NCBI GenBank assembly: GCA_002917075.1
Contig: NTMA01000002.1
Span: 1-64,000, forward strand
Length of the DNA stretch: 64,000 bases
From: Hawksworthiomyces lignivorus
Taxonomy: Eukaryota; Ascomycota; Sordariomycetes; Ophiostomatales; Ophiostomataceae
Direction of reading: 5' to 3'
Shown in pieces: positions 11,366 to 22,383 of this stretch (position 1 is the first letter of the stretch; every line of letters begins with the position of its first letter). The notes below the pieces were generated by a model that saw only the letters and a list, made by a program, of their open reading frames with translations, ran no database searches and was not told the DNA's origin. Position numbers and translations under genes: made by a program.

Positions 11366-14300
11366 ATGTCTGGATATCCGTACGGCGGCGGCCAGTGGCC
11401 GCCGCCGCAGCAGCAGCCACCACCCCAGGCTTCCCAGCAGCCCCAGTTTGCGCCATACAATTATGGGCCAGCAAGTAACACGCCACTGCCACATGCCAAC
11501 AACTCGTACCAGTTTCCACATCAAATACCTCCTCCAGCTCAGCCTCAACTACCTCCTGCACCGCAATACTTCGCCGCTGCACAAGAGTCGCACTCTGCGT
11601 TTGAATATAATTCAAACCGGGCGTCTGGCTTGGGTATTTCCGTGCAGGCGCCTGGTCCCAGAAGCCCAGGTGCCGTAGGTGGTGACCTCAGCTGGAGCGA
11701 GGCCTTTCCAACTACGGCTGCTGCCCCTCCTTCTGGCTACCCTCCATATGGTGTTCCCCAGCAGCAGGTTCAAACTTATCCGAATACCGCGCCGGTTGGC
11801 TACCCGCAGCAATTTCAGCAGCGGCACACGCCCTTACAACAACAGGCCATCTATTCTCCGCCGTCTTACCCACCAACTCAACAGCCGCAGCGCATGTCGC
11901 CTCCCCACACGAAGGATATAACCGCTCCCCATTCAAAGAACAGCGAATTGGAAGAAGGCGAACTCAGCGAAGAGGACGACGACGACGTGTACAATCCCGA
12001 AGACAACGACATTTCTTCTTCTGCTGCGATAAGAGACCTATCAGCGTCAAATGCGCCACGGTCAAGAGATGAACGGGGAGAGGCGTCTAGACAATCATCA
12101 CCAGAACTACCTGGCGCAGTTCTGGGACAGGCTGCCGCGCAGCTCGCGAACCTGCCAAGTCGCGACGCAAGCGTCATCGATACGCAGGACGATGCATTTT
12201 ACGACGAAGACGACGAAGAAGAGCCGGGCGAGATAAAATCCGACGGCAATGGCGCTTCGCCATCAGACGCAGCTGACGCCGACGACGAAGATATGGGCTT
12301 CTCGGATTCATCAGAGCACAGGACTACACCTCCTCCAGAGCAGCAGCGGGCCATGTCATACTCACCACGTCTTTCTCCCCGGGAAGTCAGCACCGAAATA
12401 ACCAGCACACCAGTAATCGGCACCGAAATCCCTAATGAGACGACAGTGGCCGAAGTTCCTAGCGGCGAAAAAGTGGTTGACGACAGCGCTGCTAGCGCAA
12501 ACCCAGCAGCACTACCTAGCGTAGATAACGCCGCTTCGACCGCCAAATTACCCTTCTCCTCGCTCGAGGAAGGCAAAAAGGAGGCACAGAGAGCGATTCT
12601 AGGACTTATCTCATATGGCGTCAATTACCAGACGTATATAGATGAAGGCTTTGATGATAAAGTGATCAAAACGCTCTTCTCAGAGTTAGGTTTGAAGTCT
12701 GCGCCAGCAGCACCAAGTGAATCGCCAAAGCCCACCTCTCCAAAGCAGCCAGTAGTTGAAGAGGTGGCACCAAGTTCGTCCCAAGACGGAGACGGTCCTA
12801 AGAAGGAAGAAAGAAAGGACCGAATTGCTCGTCTATTAGCGGCTAAGAATTCCAAACAGAGCCCGTCACAGACAGCGCCGGCAGTGCCGCCGCCAGCCTT
12901 GGCTCAAAAGGACAAGCCGGAAAAAACCAAATTAGAAAAAGAGCGATTGCTGAAGCAGAAACTTGAAGCACTTAAGCGGACTCAAGTGCTGAAAGAAGCA
13001 GCAGCAGCAGAGGCAACAGCGGAAGCGGAAGCTTTGAGCCAATCTATCACGAGACAAGAGAACGAGTTGACTGCTGCTGCCGAAGAGATTTCAAATAAGT
13101 CCTCCGAGAAGTCTGAGCCTCAGCAGACCGCGCTAACACCACTTCAATCTGCTCGGCCTCCGTCTGCTAGCCCTGCACCACAACAGATAGCAACCGCGAG
13201 CAAAGTGCCATTGGCAATGCCACAACCGGTTGTTATAGTACCAAAGCCGTTGGCACCAAGCGGCGGCGCCCGCAAGCGGCCAGTAGCCGCAGACTTTGTC
13301 GATATCTCATCGACTCCTTCGAATCCTCTAAAGCGGCCTTTCAGTATTGTGCGGCAAGAATCGTCTCTGGTGATTGATGTCAGCGACGATTCAGACGACG
13401 ATGTAGAAATGGAAGTGGAATCACAGACTGATGAGCTTCCCGCCAACACTCCTCGCGGCCCCAAGGCTGCCCGTGGCGGCAATTCTTTGAAATACTATCC
13501 TCCTTTGTCTGGATCAATGCATTCGCCTCGCCGCATGGGGCGCGTGCCTTCTGCGATGCCCACTCCGCCAAATGGTCCCGCTAATGGCTCTACCAGGGCG
13601 AAGGACGACGAGTATGCCAGGAAGATGAGGGAAATCGAGGAAATGAAGCGGAAGATCGCCGAAGCTGAAGCCAAGAAGGCGAGAAGCACTCCAACCGGCT
13701 CGCAGACGCCGCGGACAGACGGTGGCACGCCGCCAGAGGCCGATGGCCCCAGACACCCTGATCGACAAGTGGCATCTGCGGGAGACGTGACCGGGGATGT
13801 GACTGAGGATGGTGGATTGGCGGCTGCAGAATCCGCAGCTGCAGAGTTCTTCTCCGACGTGCTCGCTGCAACCATACCAAAAGCAGCTGATGCAGTCTCG
13901 TCCTCTTCGCACGAAGGCCATCGCGAGAAACGCGTTCGCATTGTCAGCCAGCAATTGCCACGGGTGGAGGCGAGCTTGCAAGAGAAGATGTTCAAGCTCA
14001 AACTCTTTCAGGACAAAATTGCGGCGCTGCAGGCAGAAATCGACGCAGGCATGGCTGAAAAGCAGCGACTGACCGAGGAAATGAACGATCTGGCGAAGGA
14101 ATCGGACGAGCCTGAAGAGCAGATGGGGAGCACACCGCCACAGCCACATTTCGAAGCAACCCCCCCCGTCTCAGAGCAGCGAGGAGACCCTCTGCAACCA
14201 GGTGCCGAGGAGGCTGGAACACACGAAGCTCCTGCTAGCCTTGCGCAACAAGGAAGCGGAGAAAATGATTCAGAGCATAGCGGTGCTGCTGCTGAGACGG

Positions 14301-15391
14301 ATTCTTCGATGCCCGATGTGGAAATGCAAACCGAAGAAAATGAGCAGCAGCTGAGCACAGGCGAGGCCACGCCATATTTTGTTGACGAAACATTGCAGAC
14401 CAGCAACATGTCGACCAGTGCGCAGGTCGAAGCCGGAGGCTACAGCGACGCCGTCGAGTCAGAGGCGGAGACAAATTCCGCATCGGCTCGAATGTCTGTT
14501 GCATCTTCTGACTACGATCCAGCATCTGATGCGGTGGATGGAGATAATGATATTGTGATGGAAGATGAAGCGGATCAACGAGACGGGGGAGACCTGCAGG
14601 AGCAGGCTTTAGCTGCGATGGTGCCACCCAAGTCACATCCCGCCGCAGGGCAAGCGAGCAAATCTGTGGTAGGAATCTGCTCCTGCCCTCCAACACCTGT
14701 ACGCCGCTGCAGAACCCCGTGGGCTGACATTTCTCTACTGTCTCAGGCTAGTGCCAGCGGCTCTACAGCTGACCCTTTACCGGCTTTTGTCCCATACGAG
14801 AGTCCATTACAATACTTCCGCTCCTATCGATTCCATCCGCGTTACAAGGACTCTGTCAAGGGTGGCCTGAAATCGTTAACATATAGCGGTAAGATCCAGG
14901 ACAATGTCGAACTGTGCCCGAACGAGCTGGAAGGCCAAGTGTGCCCAAACCCTTCTTGTCAGTTCCAGCACTTCACGTCGATTGTCCCACAGGGTGAGTG
15001 AATCTTTTCATATATCTATCTGCTCTCGCATTTGCACATATACTCCCAGTTTCCAAGCGTACCTCCTCTAGACGTTCCGACAAGCCTCCCCCCCACTCCT
15101 CTGGTAACCGTTGACATGCCTAATTTTTTCTCTCTCTTTCGCCTGTCGTTCTTGTTGTTTCTTTCTGGCATTTTAGATGATCAAATCCTTGTCGAACTTG
15201 GACGCTCCGACGATTTTGCTGGCGACCAAAAGGCGCAGTTTGTCAATGGACTCAAGGATGTCCTCAAGCGAGTGCGAGACGCAAAAGTGCGCGACTTTGA
15301 CACAATAGCGGATGAGATTATCAATTTCCGGCGCGCGTTTCTTGGAGACGATTCCAAGATCCTCTCTCATCTGGAGGGAGTGACAATCTGA
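11366..15391 (+). CDS. Large disordered C3H zinc-finger protein, Red1/ZFC3H1-like (putative nuclear RNA-elimination scaffold)
   Basis: Starts at ATG 11366. The exon model is 11366-14668, 14747-14993 and 15177-15391. The 78-nt intron (14669-14746) is a multiple of three without a stop, so the product is about 1,254 aa spliced or 1,280 aa if it is retained. The N-terminus is rich in Gln, Pro and Tyr. An acidic motif, SELEEGELSEEDDDD, follows, then long low-complexity stretches, a charged helix near KMREIEEMKRKIAEAEAKKA and a predicted coiled coil at LQEKMFKLKLFQDKIAALQ. The C-terminus has a compact finger, C-x8-C-x4-C-x3-H (CPNELEGQVC...CQFQHF), resembling the 'putative zinc-finger' family shared by fission-yeast Red1 and human ZFC3H1. 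Those proteins scaffold the MTREC/PAXT complexes that feed RNA to the nuclear exosome. The finger supports the family; the Red1 role is inference. An alternative is an unrelated C3H RNA-binding protein. Confidence 0.75.
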
Positions 15392-17745
15392 CAGACAGTG
15401 TGGCTTCCATATAATTGGACCCGTATTATGATTATCGGGTACGTTATGTTCAAGTTCAATGGTAGGCAAGAGATCAAAGAGAAGCAAGGGACGAGTAAGT
15501 TTTTGAAGAAAACGGATAGAAAGAGATGGGATCACCGTACAATTGGTAGCAAAGCCCGCATCCGACCTGAAAGTATAAGCGCAAACGGCGGACACTCCGG
15601 CGGCACCTCGCCGTACAATCATCGACCAACCTCATAGCCCTTTCTTGCAGGCGATTGCCGCCTAGCCGCTTACTTTCTTCTCCCCTAGACCCTTTCTTTT
15701 TTTGTCACCCTTGCCATTTAGCCCCCCCAAAGCCCTTAACTTGTTCCTCATCGCACCTTAGAGGACCACAGAGGCATAATGAGACGTCTTTAGTGTCTCG
15801 CCTCCTCCCAGCTATACCCTGTCGTGAGACTGCTTGGCAACAGCAGCACGACAGGGCAAAAGTATGAGCAGAACGAATATAAGGACAGAGAGCATACGAC
15901 GAAAACATGCCATGCAGTCTAGAGGCGACTGTATCTCTGTTCATCGATACCCCTTTCCTTTCGTACGCATCTGCAAGGCGCTGGAAGGCTGATTTATTTA
16001 TTTATTCTTGCACTGCTAAGGGGGGTTTTTTTCCCTTCATTTTCGGCACCTGCTTATTTGTTTGTAATGTTTATTTGTACATCTCGTCTTTTTTTCGACA
16101 CAGATGTGGGAATAAGGCGAAAGGAAGACACCAGGAAGGAAAAAGAAAAAAAAAACCAAGAGCCCAAAAGGCAAGAGGAGGGATTACGGACACTGGTATA
16201 ATGGAACAACAATGAGAAAAAGAAACAACATGGCTGGTTGTAGGATTGCGGCGCAATAAAAGGTAGCGAGAGGGAACGAAGACGCCAGGCTTCGCGTCGC
16301 TCTTCTCAGGCAAGAGGTGGATGTCTTGTTCGAGGATCGACTTTTTTTCTTTTCCTCCTCCATTGATACCAATTCAAAGCAGTTCAAACGAACACACATC
16401 AAAAATAAAATCTCAAACAAAACCTTGATCTGCCCATGGTTATAAGCAGTGATTGTGTACCGCCTGGAGAATGAAAAAGCGCGTCGTATTGGTTGATTTG
16501 GATGGGAGTTTTCGTATTGAAAGGCCAGTAAAACACGACCAATAAGACACGCTTGAGATGCAAGTCAATGCAGCCAAGGAGTCCTGCGTCAGGCCAAGCC
16601 CCAAGCCGGCCAGATCAGTGCTTATCGTCTCTTTTTGAATTGCAAGCCTCTGTATTGGCGAAGCTGAACCACCTGCTCCGAGTTGGGAAAAGCCTGGCTG
16701 TGCTAACTATTGCTTAGGCTGCTTAGACTGCTTAGACAGAATGCCCATCTAAATGGAGAAGAAGTACATAATATCGAGGCGCTGGCTAATACTCGGAGTG
16801 GCACCCGCTCTGCTGCGTATTACGCAGACAGGCAGACAAGCGACATTTGGTGGGAATACCAGGTTTTAGTTCCTTTTTTTTTTTTGGTCTCGGTTGCTGG
16901 GTCCACCTCCAACGGGGACGTTATTGGCGGCCAACAGGGTGGTGTTGTTGGTGGTGGTGGTGTGTGAAGCTGGTCCCGCAGGAACAAGAAAAGCAAAGCA
17001 AAAAAAGAAAAAGAAAGGATTGCATGCTTGCTGTGCTTGCATGCTGCTAGTACTATGCTTATTCGATGTACGACTACTATACATAGACGCCAAGGCAAGT
17101 ATGTATGTTTGGACCATGTCATCTTGTCTCGTAAAAACGGAGCAGTTCCTACGGCTACGACCACGACTGTTGTTCTGTGTGTCATGCTTTTTGCTAGCTG
17201 TTGCAGAGCATTACTCGCCGTTGTCAGGCCAGGCGAGGCTAGGAACAAGGGGGAGGGTAGCCAGAACCAGGGGAGGGCGGGTCCGACAGCAGGGCAACAG
17301 GCGACCGATTGACTTGGAAGAGATGCCCATCACCCGTTTGGGACAAAGTAATTTCCCCGTTTCTCTCTCCAATACGCATGCATACGTGTACGGTGTACAT
17401 GGATGCAAAAGGTGCGTACGTTCGTCGGCACGCCGTTCCATGCGTCTCCTCTCTTCGTCTCCCTGTGTTTCTCTCCTTGTTCCTGTGTACTTCGGGTTCC
17501 TCGCATTATTGTTCCCCCCCCGTCTGCTGACTCGTGTAGTCCATGTACTTCTTGCCTTATATTGTGGACTGCCTGCCCACTCTTGTCTCGAACCCAATTC
17601 CCTGTCATAGCATCGTATTAAAAGCTCATCTGCTGCTGCTGCTGCAAAAAAACCTACCATTACTTCGTTCTCTAAAGCTATCCATTTCTCTACTCAAACT
17701 ACGAAACACACAATTCAACTCTTTCCATCCCAGAAAACTATCACA
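15392..17745. other. Intergenic: Red1-like 3' side and long CFEM-gene promoter
   Basis: 2.35 kb without a supportable gene, with both flanking genes on the plus strand. It contains a three-unit 9-bp tandem repeat, GCTTAGRCW, at 16712-16738 and a T run near 16868-16880. The last 150 bases before 17746 are C/T-rich with an A-rich leader, as expected for a core promoter. Longer open frames here (for example 16894-17610) are low-complexity with no motif. An unusually long upstream region fits a tightly regulated surface-protein gene, but this is inference. Confidence 0.5.
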
Positions 17746-18420
17746 ATGAAGGCCTCTGTCGTTGCTCTTGCTCTTGCCGGCTCTGCCGTCGCCCAGAACC
17801 TCTCTGGCGAGCCGCCCTGTGCCGTAAGTTGCCCCCTTTTTCCCGGGAAACACACGCCAAACGAGACGCGGCTCGCTCCCAGCCCTAAAAGTGGCCCACA
17901 TATGGTCTGGCTAACTCTAGTCTTCTTTCTCTTCTTTTTCATGGTATAGTCCGCCTGCCTGATCTCTGCCATCTCCGCCGCCGGCTGCGCTCCCGACGAC
18001 GTCGGCTGCCAGTGCGGCCCCACGCAGTCGGCCATCGCCACGCTGGTGGCGCCCTGCCTGATCGCCAGCTGCGCCGGCTCCGCCCTGGGCCAGGCCGAGA
18101 GCGCCGGCCTCGCCCTGTGCTCGCTATACAGCGCCACGCACACGCCCAACACGGTCTCGGCCACGACGACGGGCGCCACGACGGTCACCACCAGCAGCAA
18201 CTCTAGCTCCACCTCTACCAAGGTGCCCCTGGGCACCGCCGGCACCACCACCGGCCCCAAGGCCGGCGGCAACAGCACCATCACCACCGGCAAGATCTCC
18301 AGCACCGCCACCAAGACCACCACCAGCTCGTCCCGCACTGCTGCCTCCACCAACGCCGCGGCCACGCTCGGCGCTGGCCTGGTCGCCGCCCTCGTCGGCG
18401 TGGTTGCTGCTGCTCTGTAA
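17746..18420 (+). CDS. CFEM-domain, GPI-anchored cell-surface protein
   Basis: CFEM proteins are fungus-specific, usually extracellular, eight-cysteine domains. Several bind haem and act in iron acquisition; others act at the host or appressorium surface. Exons are 17746-17823 and 17950-18420 (126-nt intron), giving 182 aa. A signal peptide (MKASVVALALAGSAVAQ) is followed directly by the CFEM domain, with Cys at 25, 29, 39, 46, 48, 62, 67 and 83. Asp43 sits three residues before the CxC, the place of the axial haem ligand in studied CFEM proteins. After it comes a roughly 75-residue Ser/Thr-rich, probably O-glycosylated stalk. A hydrophobic C-terminus preceded by small residues (STNAAATLG) fits GPI attachment. 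The intron splits the CFEM domain after Ala26. Substrate and role are not determined by the sequence. Confidence 0.93.
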
Positions 18421-19221
18421 GGGAGAAGATTGGGAGAAGCTTCTTCTGATCTTTTATTCTTTCTCTACTATTTGCTGTTTTTCATCTATACATAATGTTC
18501 TGAAGGGGGGGTTCTGGGGAGACGAGATCTGGGGCAGGGCTGCAAAAGGAATTTGTGAGCATCCCCGGTTTCTCTCTCTCTCTCTCTCGTATGGGGGTGT
18601 AATGGTAGCAATTCTGTGTACAATGTTTACAAAAGTAATGACTTTAAGTTGCTGTCCCTCGCGACACAAAATTTGAATTAATTCACTAGCCAACGAACCG
18701 TGCTCGTCTTGTCTCTCAATTGCTGCATCCTTTTTTTTTTTTTTGTTTCTAATTTGGTTATAGTCATGAATTGATGATCAATTGACTGCTGCAATATATT
18801 CTTAAACGCACCACATGTTTATTGCTCTGTTTCACTTGGGAATTCTCGCTGAAATAGCTCAAACGGCTGACAGCTCCAGCCCGCTCTCCGCCCCTGTGCG
18901 CCCTGCTGATCCGCCCTGCAGCCAAGGGATGCTCCTTGTTTCTTAGCTGAGACGGCACTCGCTTCTGATTGGGTCCCCTGCACCCAGCGCCAACTTTTTT
19001 GTACCAGTAATTAGTTAACTCTCGCGAAAGCTCTCCCACACCACATTTTCCGAACGGCATTCCTTGCCGTTCCTTGTCGATTTTGATCCCTTCTTATCGT
19101 CAGCAGATAGCCCCTGTGATAAGATTCTCCCTCAGCAGCACACAACTCCCGAAGCCACCTATCTTCTGCGTCACGTCAATTGCTCTTCGCACAAGACGAT
19201 CCTGGTTTATCCGAATCGACC
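18421..19221. other. Intergenic: CFEM 3' UTR side and MED31 promoter
   Basis: 0.8 kb between two plus-strand genes. It contains a (TC)n tract at about 18571-18588 and a T run at about 18731-18744. No open frame with coding character and no RNA gene were seen. The MED31 start is taken as ATG 19222; an in-frame extension back to 19180 begins at a non-ATG codon and was not used. Confidence 0.5.
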
Positions 19222-19578
19222 ATGTCCACATCGACCCCTCAGGCCTCTGGGGCCGGCGGCGGCGCGACCGTCGACTTCTACCAAACCCGCTTCGAGGTCG
19301 AGTGCGAGTTCCTGGCCTGCCTCGCCAACCCCTACTACCTCCAGTACCTCGCCGCCGAGAAGTACCTGGACGACCCTCGCTTCGTGCGCTATCTGCGCTA
19401 CCTGCTGTACTGGCGCGAGCCGCCCTACCTGCAGTATCTCAGCTGGCCCGGCCCCTCGCTGCGGCACCTGGAGCTGCTGCAGGAGGAGAAGTTCCGGCAG
19501 GCCATCATCAGCCCGGACGTCGTAGCCCGTCTCGAGCGAGAAGGCATCCAGGCCGGGTTTAAGTGGACGCAGCCGTAG
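19222..19578 (+). CDS. MED31: Mediator complex subunit 31 (Soh1)
   Basis: MED31 is a small, highly conserved subunit of the Mediator middle module, which links transcription activators to RNA polymerase II. The single-exon frame encodes 118 aa, normal for the family. After a short Gly/Ala-rich N-terminus, the MED31 core is continuous: RFEVECEFLACLANPYYLQY, then FVRYLRYLLYWREPPYLQYL and LELLQEEKFRQA. These are the family's signature helices, with the conserved aromatic Tyr/Trp pattern. The gene converges on RPC11 with about 220 bp between stop codons, so their 3' UTRs probably lie close together or overlap. Confidence 0.97.
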   Translation: MSTSTPQASGAGGGATVDFYQTRFEVECEFLACLANPYYLQYLAAEKYLDDPRFVRYLRYLLYWREPPYLQYLSWPGPSLRHLELLQEEKFRQAIISPDVVARLEREGIQAGFKWTQP

Positions 19579-19797
19579 AGGGAGGGGGGGAAGAGATATA
19601 CCAAAACTACGAGACACAAGACGAAATGGAAGATTTACGAGACAAGGAAAAGCAAAATGTTGTTTTGATTCATTACAGAGGACCTCTCTAGCCAAAGGGG
19701 TATCGTCTTGTTTCTCGTCCTTGTACGCCGTCTCCAGCGCATCTCCGAAGCTCCACCTCGCCCAAAAGCCCACAGTTTTTTTGACCAGCTTGGCCGC

Positions 19798-20334
19798 TCA
19801 GTTCTCCCGCCAGCTGTGGCCGCACGTCATGCACTAGGGGGGAATGTCAGCAAGTCGTGGAATGATATTTTGGTCTTCTTGGAACAGCATCAGCGGCAGA
19901 AACAGCAGAAATACGCACCCGGAAGAAGCTCGTCATGGGCTCGTCGGCCGACCGGATCTGCATCTGCCGGAAGGCCGCCTCCATGCCGTCGCAGCGCTCC
20001 GCGGGACACTGCACCTTGGCCTTTTGCGCGTTGTCCCAGGCGCCGGGCCCGCCAAAGACGTCCTCGCGCTCCTTGCGGGCGAACTCGCGCCGGCTGTAGA
20101 GCGGCCGCGTGATGTTGTATTCATACGGACAGGTGCGGCACTCGAGCCGGTTGCGGCCCGTCTCCGGGTGGGCAGAGACGGTGAGCACGTTGGCGCAGCA
20201 GGGGCAGACTGGGAAAGAGGGGGAAGCGAAGATCGTCAGCAGGTCGAGAATAGCTCTATTGGGAGAGAAGGGCACTAGGGAAATGAAGGAGCGGAAGGGA
20301 AAACATGCAAAGAAAAGGACTTACAGAGCAACAT
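19798..20334 (-). CDS. RPC11: RNA polymerase III subunit Rpc11 (C11/RPC10), TFIIS-like
   Basis: Rpc11 gives RNA polymerase III its intrinsic RNA-cleavage activity and helps in termination and reinitiation. Three minus-strand exons, 20334-20325 (only 10 nt), 20208-19919 and 19833-19798, join to 111 aa, the usual family size. The N-terminal zinc ribbon has CPCC and CRTC pairs. The C-terminal TFIIS-like ribbon has CPAERC in place of a plain CxxC, the hallmark QIRSADEPMTSFFR containing the catalytic Asp-Glu acidic hairpin, then CMTCGHSWREN at the end. The first intron follows the tenth coding base, so naive gene calling would miss the true start. The last Cys pair and the Trp lie in the final 36-nt exon. 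Confidence 0.95.
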
Positions 20335-21494
20335 TTCGGCGGCGGGAAGAAAGTTGAAACAGAAGAGGATAGACAGAAGCTTTGAATACAGTCGAGCTAG
20401 TTCTTCCCAAACTTATTGCATCCGCATAGAATGTACTTGTCACTCAAGCTGTCACTGCATGGACAGGATACAAATTTAGACTTTCATGTCGCCTTTTTGT
20501 CCACTTGCGTGTTGTATTCAGAATGCCATGCGCAACTTTGCTGGCCGCTGCACTTCTTCCCTGAAAATTTGTCACTATGTCCCCGCCAGTGCCGTCACCA
20601 ACCAAAGAATAGAAATGTCACGTGCAATTTGCCACTAGACTGACGGCGTTCTTCAACTGGAACTTTCTTTTTGTGCCACTGTACTCCGTACCAGTGTAAT
20701 TACCAGGTATGCTGCAAGGCTGTGAGCGAGCATCGCTGCCTTGGGTTCTTCATCGTTGTCCTTGCTAGTGGCAATGCTTCTTGTATTCTTTTTGAAGAAG
20801 AGGAAAATCATTGACACGGCATATGCCAAGCAAGCTGCACATAGGCTATGCGGAGTTACCAGGAACTTGGCTGGAGAGACACTATCATCGTGCTGTCCAC
20901 AGCCTTTCGTTTTCAGCTGAGAAGAAGGCTTAGTATCCTGTTATTCTTGCTATAAATGAAATTGTCGTATGCTCTACATATCTTTGTGTCTTGTCATCGT
21001 CTGGGTCTGTGAGAGTTGCAATGCTGGAGACACGTGCGTAAGTACTGGCGGGACAGGCTCAAAGACCCCCAGTAGTTACTTACATATTAGTGGTCCCTGC
21101 TGCTAATCTTCAACCCCCTCTGCCAGTGCTTCCGGCGGTTGCCCCTCGCTGACTCCAATTGCAAGCGCATTTGCTGGGTGAAAACGCAAAGGAGCAGCAA
21201 AGCTTTCACAGCCCCCTTTTTGACGTCTACACTTGGACCTGGCGTCGCTTGCAGTCGTCGTTTCTCGTTGGCTCTCCTGGCGGCGAGCTTGAAACACACG
21301 GAAACACAGCCTCTGCTTTCTTGTTCTCTAGCAGCCGCGCAGCTCGTGCCCTTCTTGACGCCCGAAACGTAATCGCCTCTTTAGGCTGCCGGGACGACCT
21401 CTGCACCTGCAATCGCTAAAGAACCCCTTGCATTCCGACAAACCAAAGAAAACAAACGACACAAAACGACCTGCACGAGAAGACAACTCTCATC
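20335..21494. other. Divergent promoter region (RPC11 / ankyrin gene)
   Basis: 1.16 kb between divergent start codons. The sequence around 20677-20696 reads CACTG, then TACTCCGTAC, then CAGTG, a short inverted repeat carrying the TACTCCGTA motif that recurs in other gaps of this window. No convincing coding frame or RNA gene was found. Confidence 0.5.
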
Positions 21495-22383
21495 ATGGCC
21501 GGCAATGATGAGGAGCACGAGGTACTAGAGAGCCGCTCTAGCTTTTCTTCTGTTCGCCAAGACGTTGTGCTAACTACATCGCTTTTCTCTTTCCCCAGGG
21601 TGCCACCGCCCAGGAGCAGCTCATCGAGGCCTGCCGCCGCAACAACACCGACCTGCTCGCTGAGGTCCTCGAGGGCCGCAGCGAGGAGGATGCCGCCCGC
21701 CTGCTGAACGAGACCGTCACCGTCCTCGGTAACCACCTCTACCACGAGGCTGCCTCGCAAGGAAACTGTTCGCTTCTCCCCCTCTCCGTCGGTCTTGGAT
21801 GGCTATGTTCTCCTTTTGCTGCCTCTCTGGAGAAACACTCTCTGGCTAACATACCCTCTTTTTCTTCCCTGCAGACGAGGCCATCGACTTCCTGCTGGAC
21901 CAGCCCGGCTTCGAGTGCGACCCGGTGTCGCGGCGCGAGCGGGACACGCCGCTGCACACGGTGGTGCGGTGGTCGAACGCGGAGCCGCCGCAGCAGCAGC
22001 CGTTTGCGCAGGCGCTGGTCGAGATGATGCTCGAGGCCGGGTCCAACCCGCGCCTCAAGAACAAGGCCGGCCTGACTGCCGCCCAGCTCGTCGACCCCCG
22101 CTACCCGGAGATGCGCCAGCTCATCCAGAAGCACGAGTACGCCCTGCTCAACGCCGGCGACTTTATCGACAACGCCTCCTCCGCGCCCCCGCCCCCGCCC
22201 AAGCAGTCCGGCAAGCAGCAGCAGAACCCCAGCGGGCCCTCGGCGCCCCCGCCCCCGCCACCACCACGGGGCAGCGGCGGCGGTTCCTATTACGACGACG
22301 GCGACGACGACGCCGAGTTCAGTGGCAGCGACGAGGACGAGCGGGCCGAGTGGGAGCGCAGGCGGCAGAGCCGGCGAAGATGA
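21495..22383 (+). CDS. Small ankyrin-repeat protein, conserved fungal family of unknown function
   Basis: The exon model is 21495-21521, 21599-21767 and 21875-22383, giving 234 aa. The early part (LIEACRRNNTDLLAEVLE) is a first ankyrin-like helix pair. GNHLYHEAASQGNYEAIDFL followed by DTPLHTVVRW and LVEMMLEAGSNPRLKNKAGL give two more repeats with the TPLH and G-A-D/N-P signatures. The C-terminal 60 residues are Pro-rich (PPPPP runs), then Gly/Asp/Glu-rich, ending in a basic RRQSRRR. The donor of intron 2 is ambiguous. GTTCGC at 21768 keeps the conserved repeat helix, while a better-looking GTAACC at 21729 would delete 13 residues in the same phase. I chose the former because the retained residues fit the ankyrin fold. 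The role and partners are unknown. Confidence 0.85.

Noticed and set aside
16894..17610. 238-codon frame upstream of the CFEM gene
   Set aside because: Low-complexity composition, overlapping frames in several phases, no motif and no codon pattern like the neighbours.
17575..17620. Possible tRNA B-box (GGGTTCGAGAC on the minus strand)
   Set aside because: No matching A box or cloverleaf at the right distance.
19180..19578. Longer MED31 start at 19180
   Set aside because: The upstream start is not ATG; ATG 19222 gives the normal 118-residue length.
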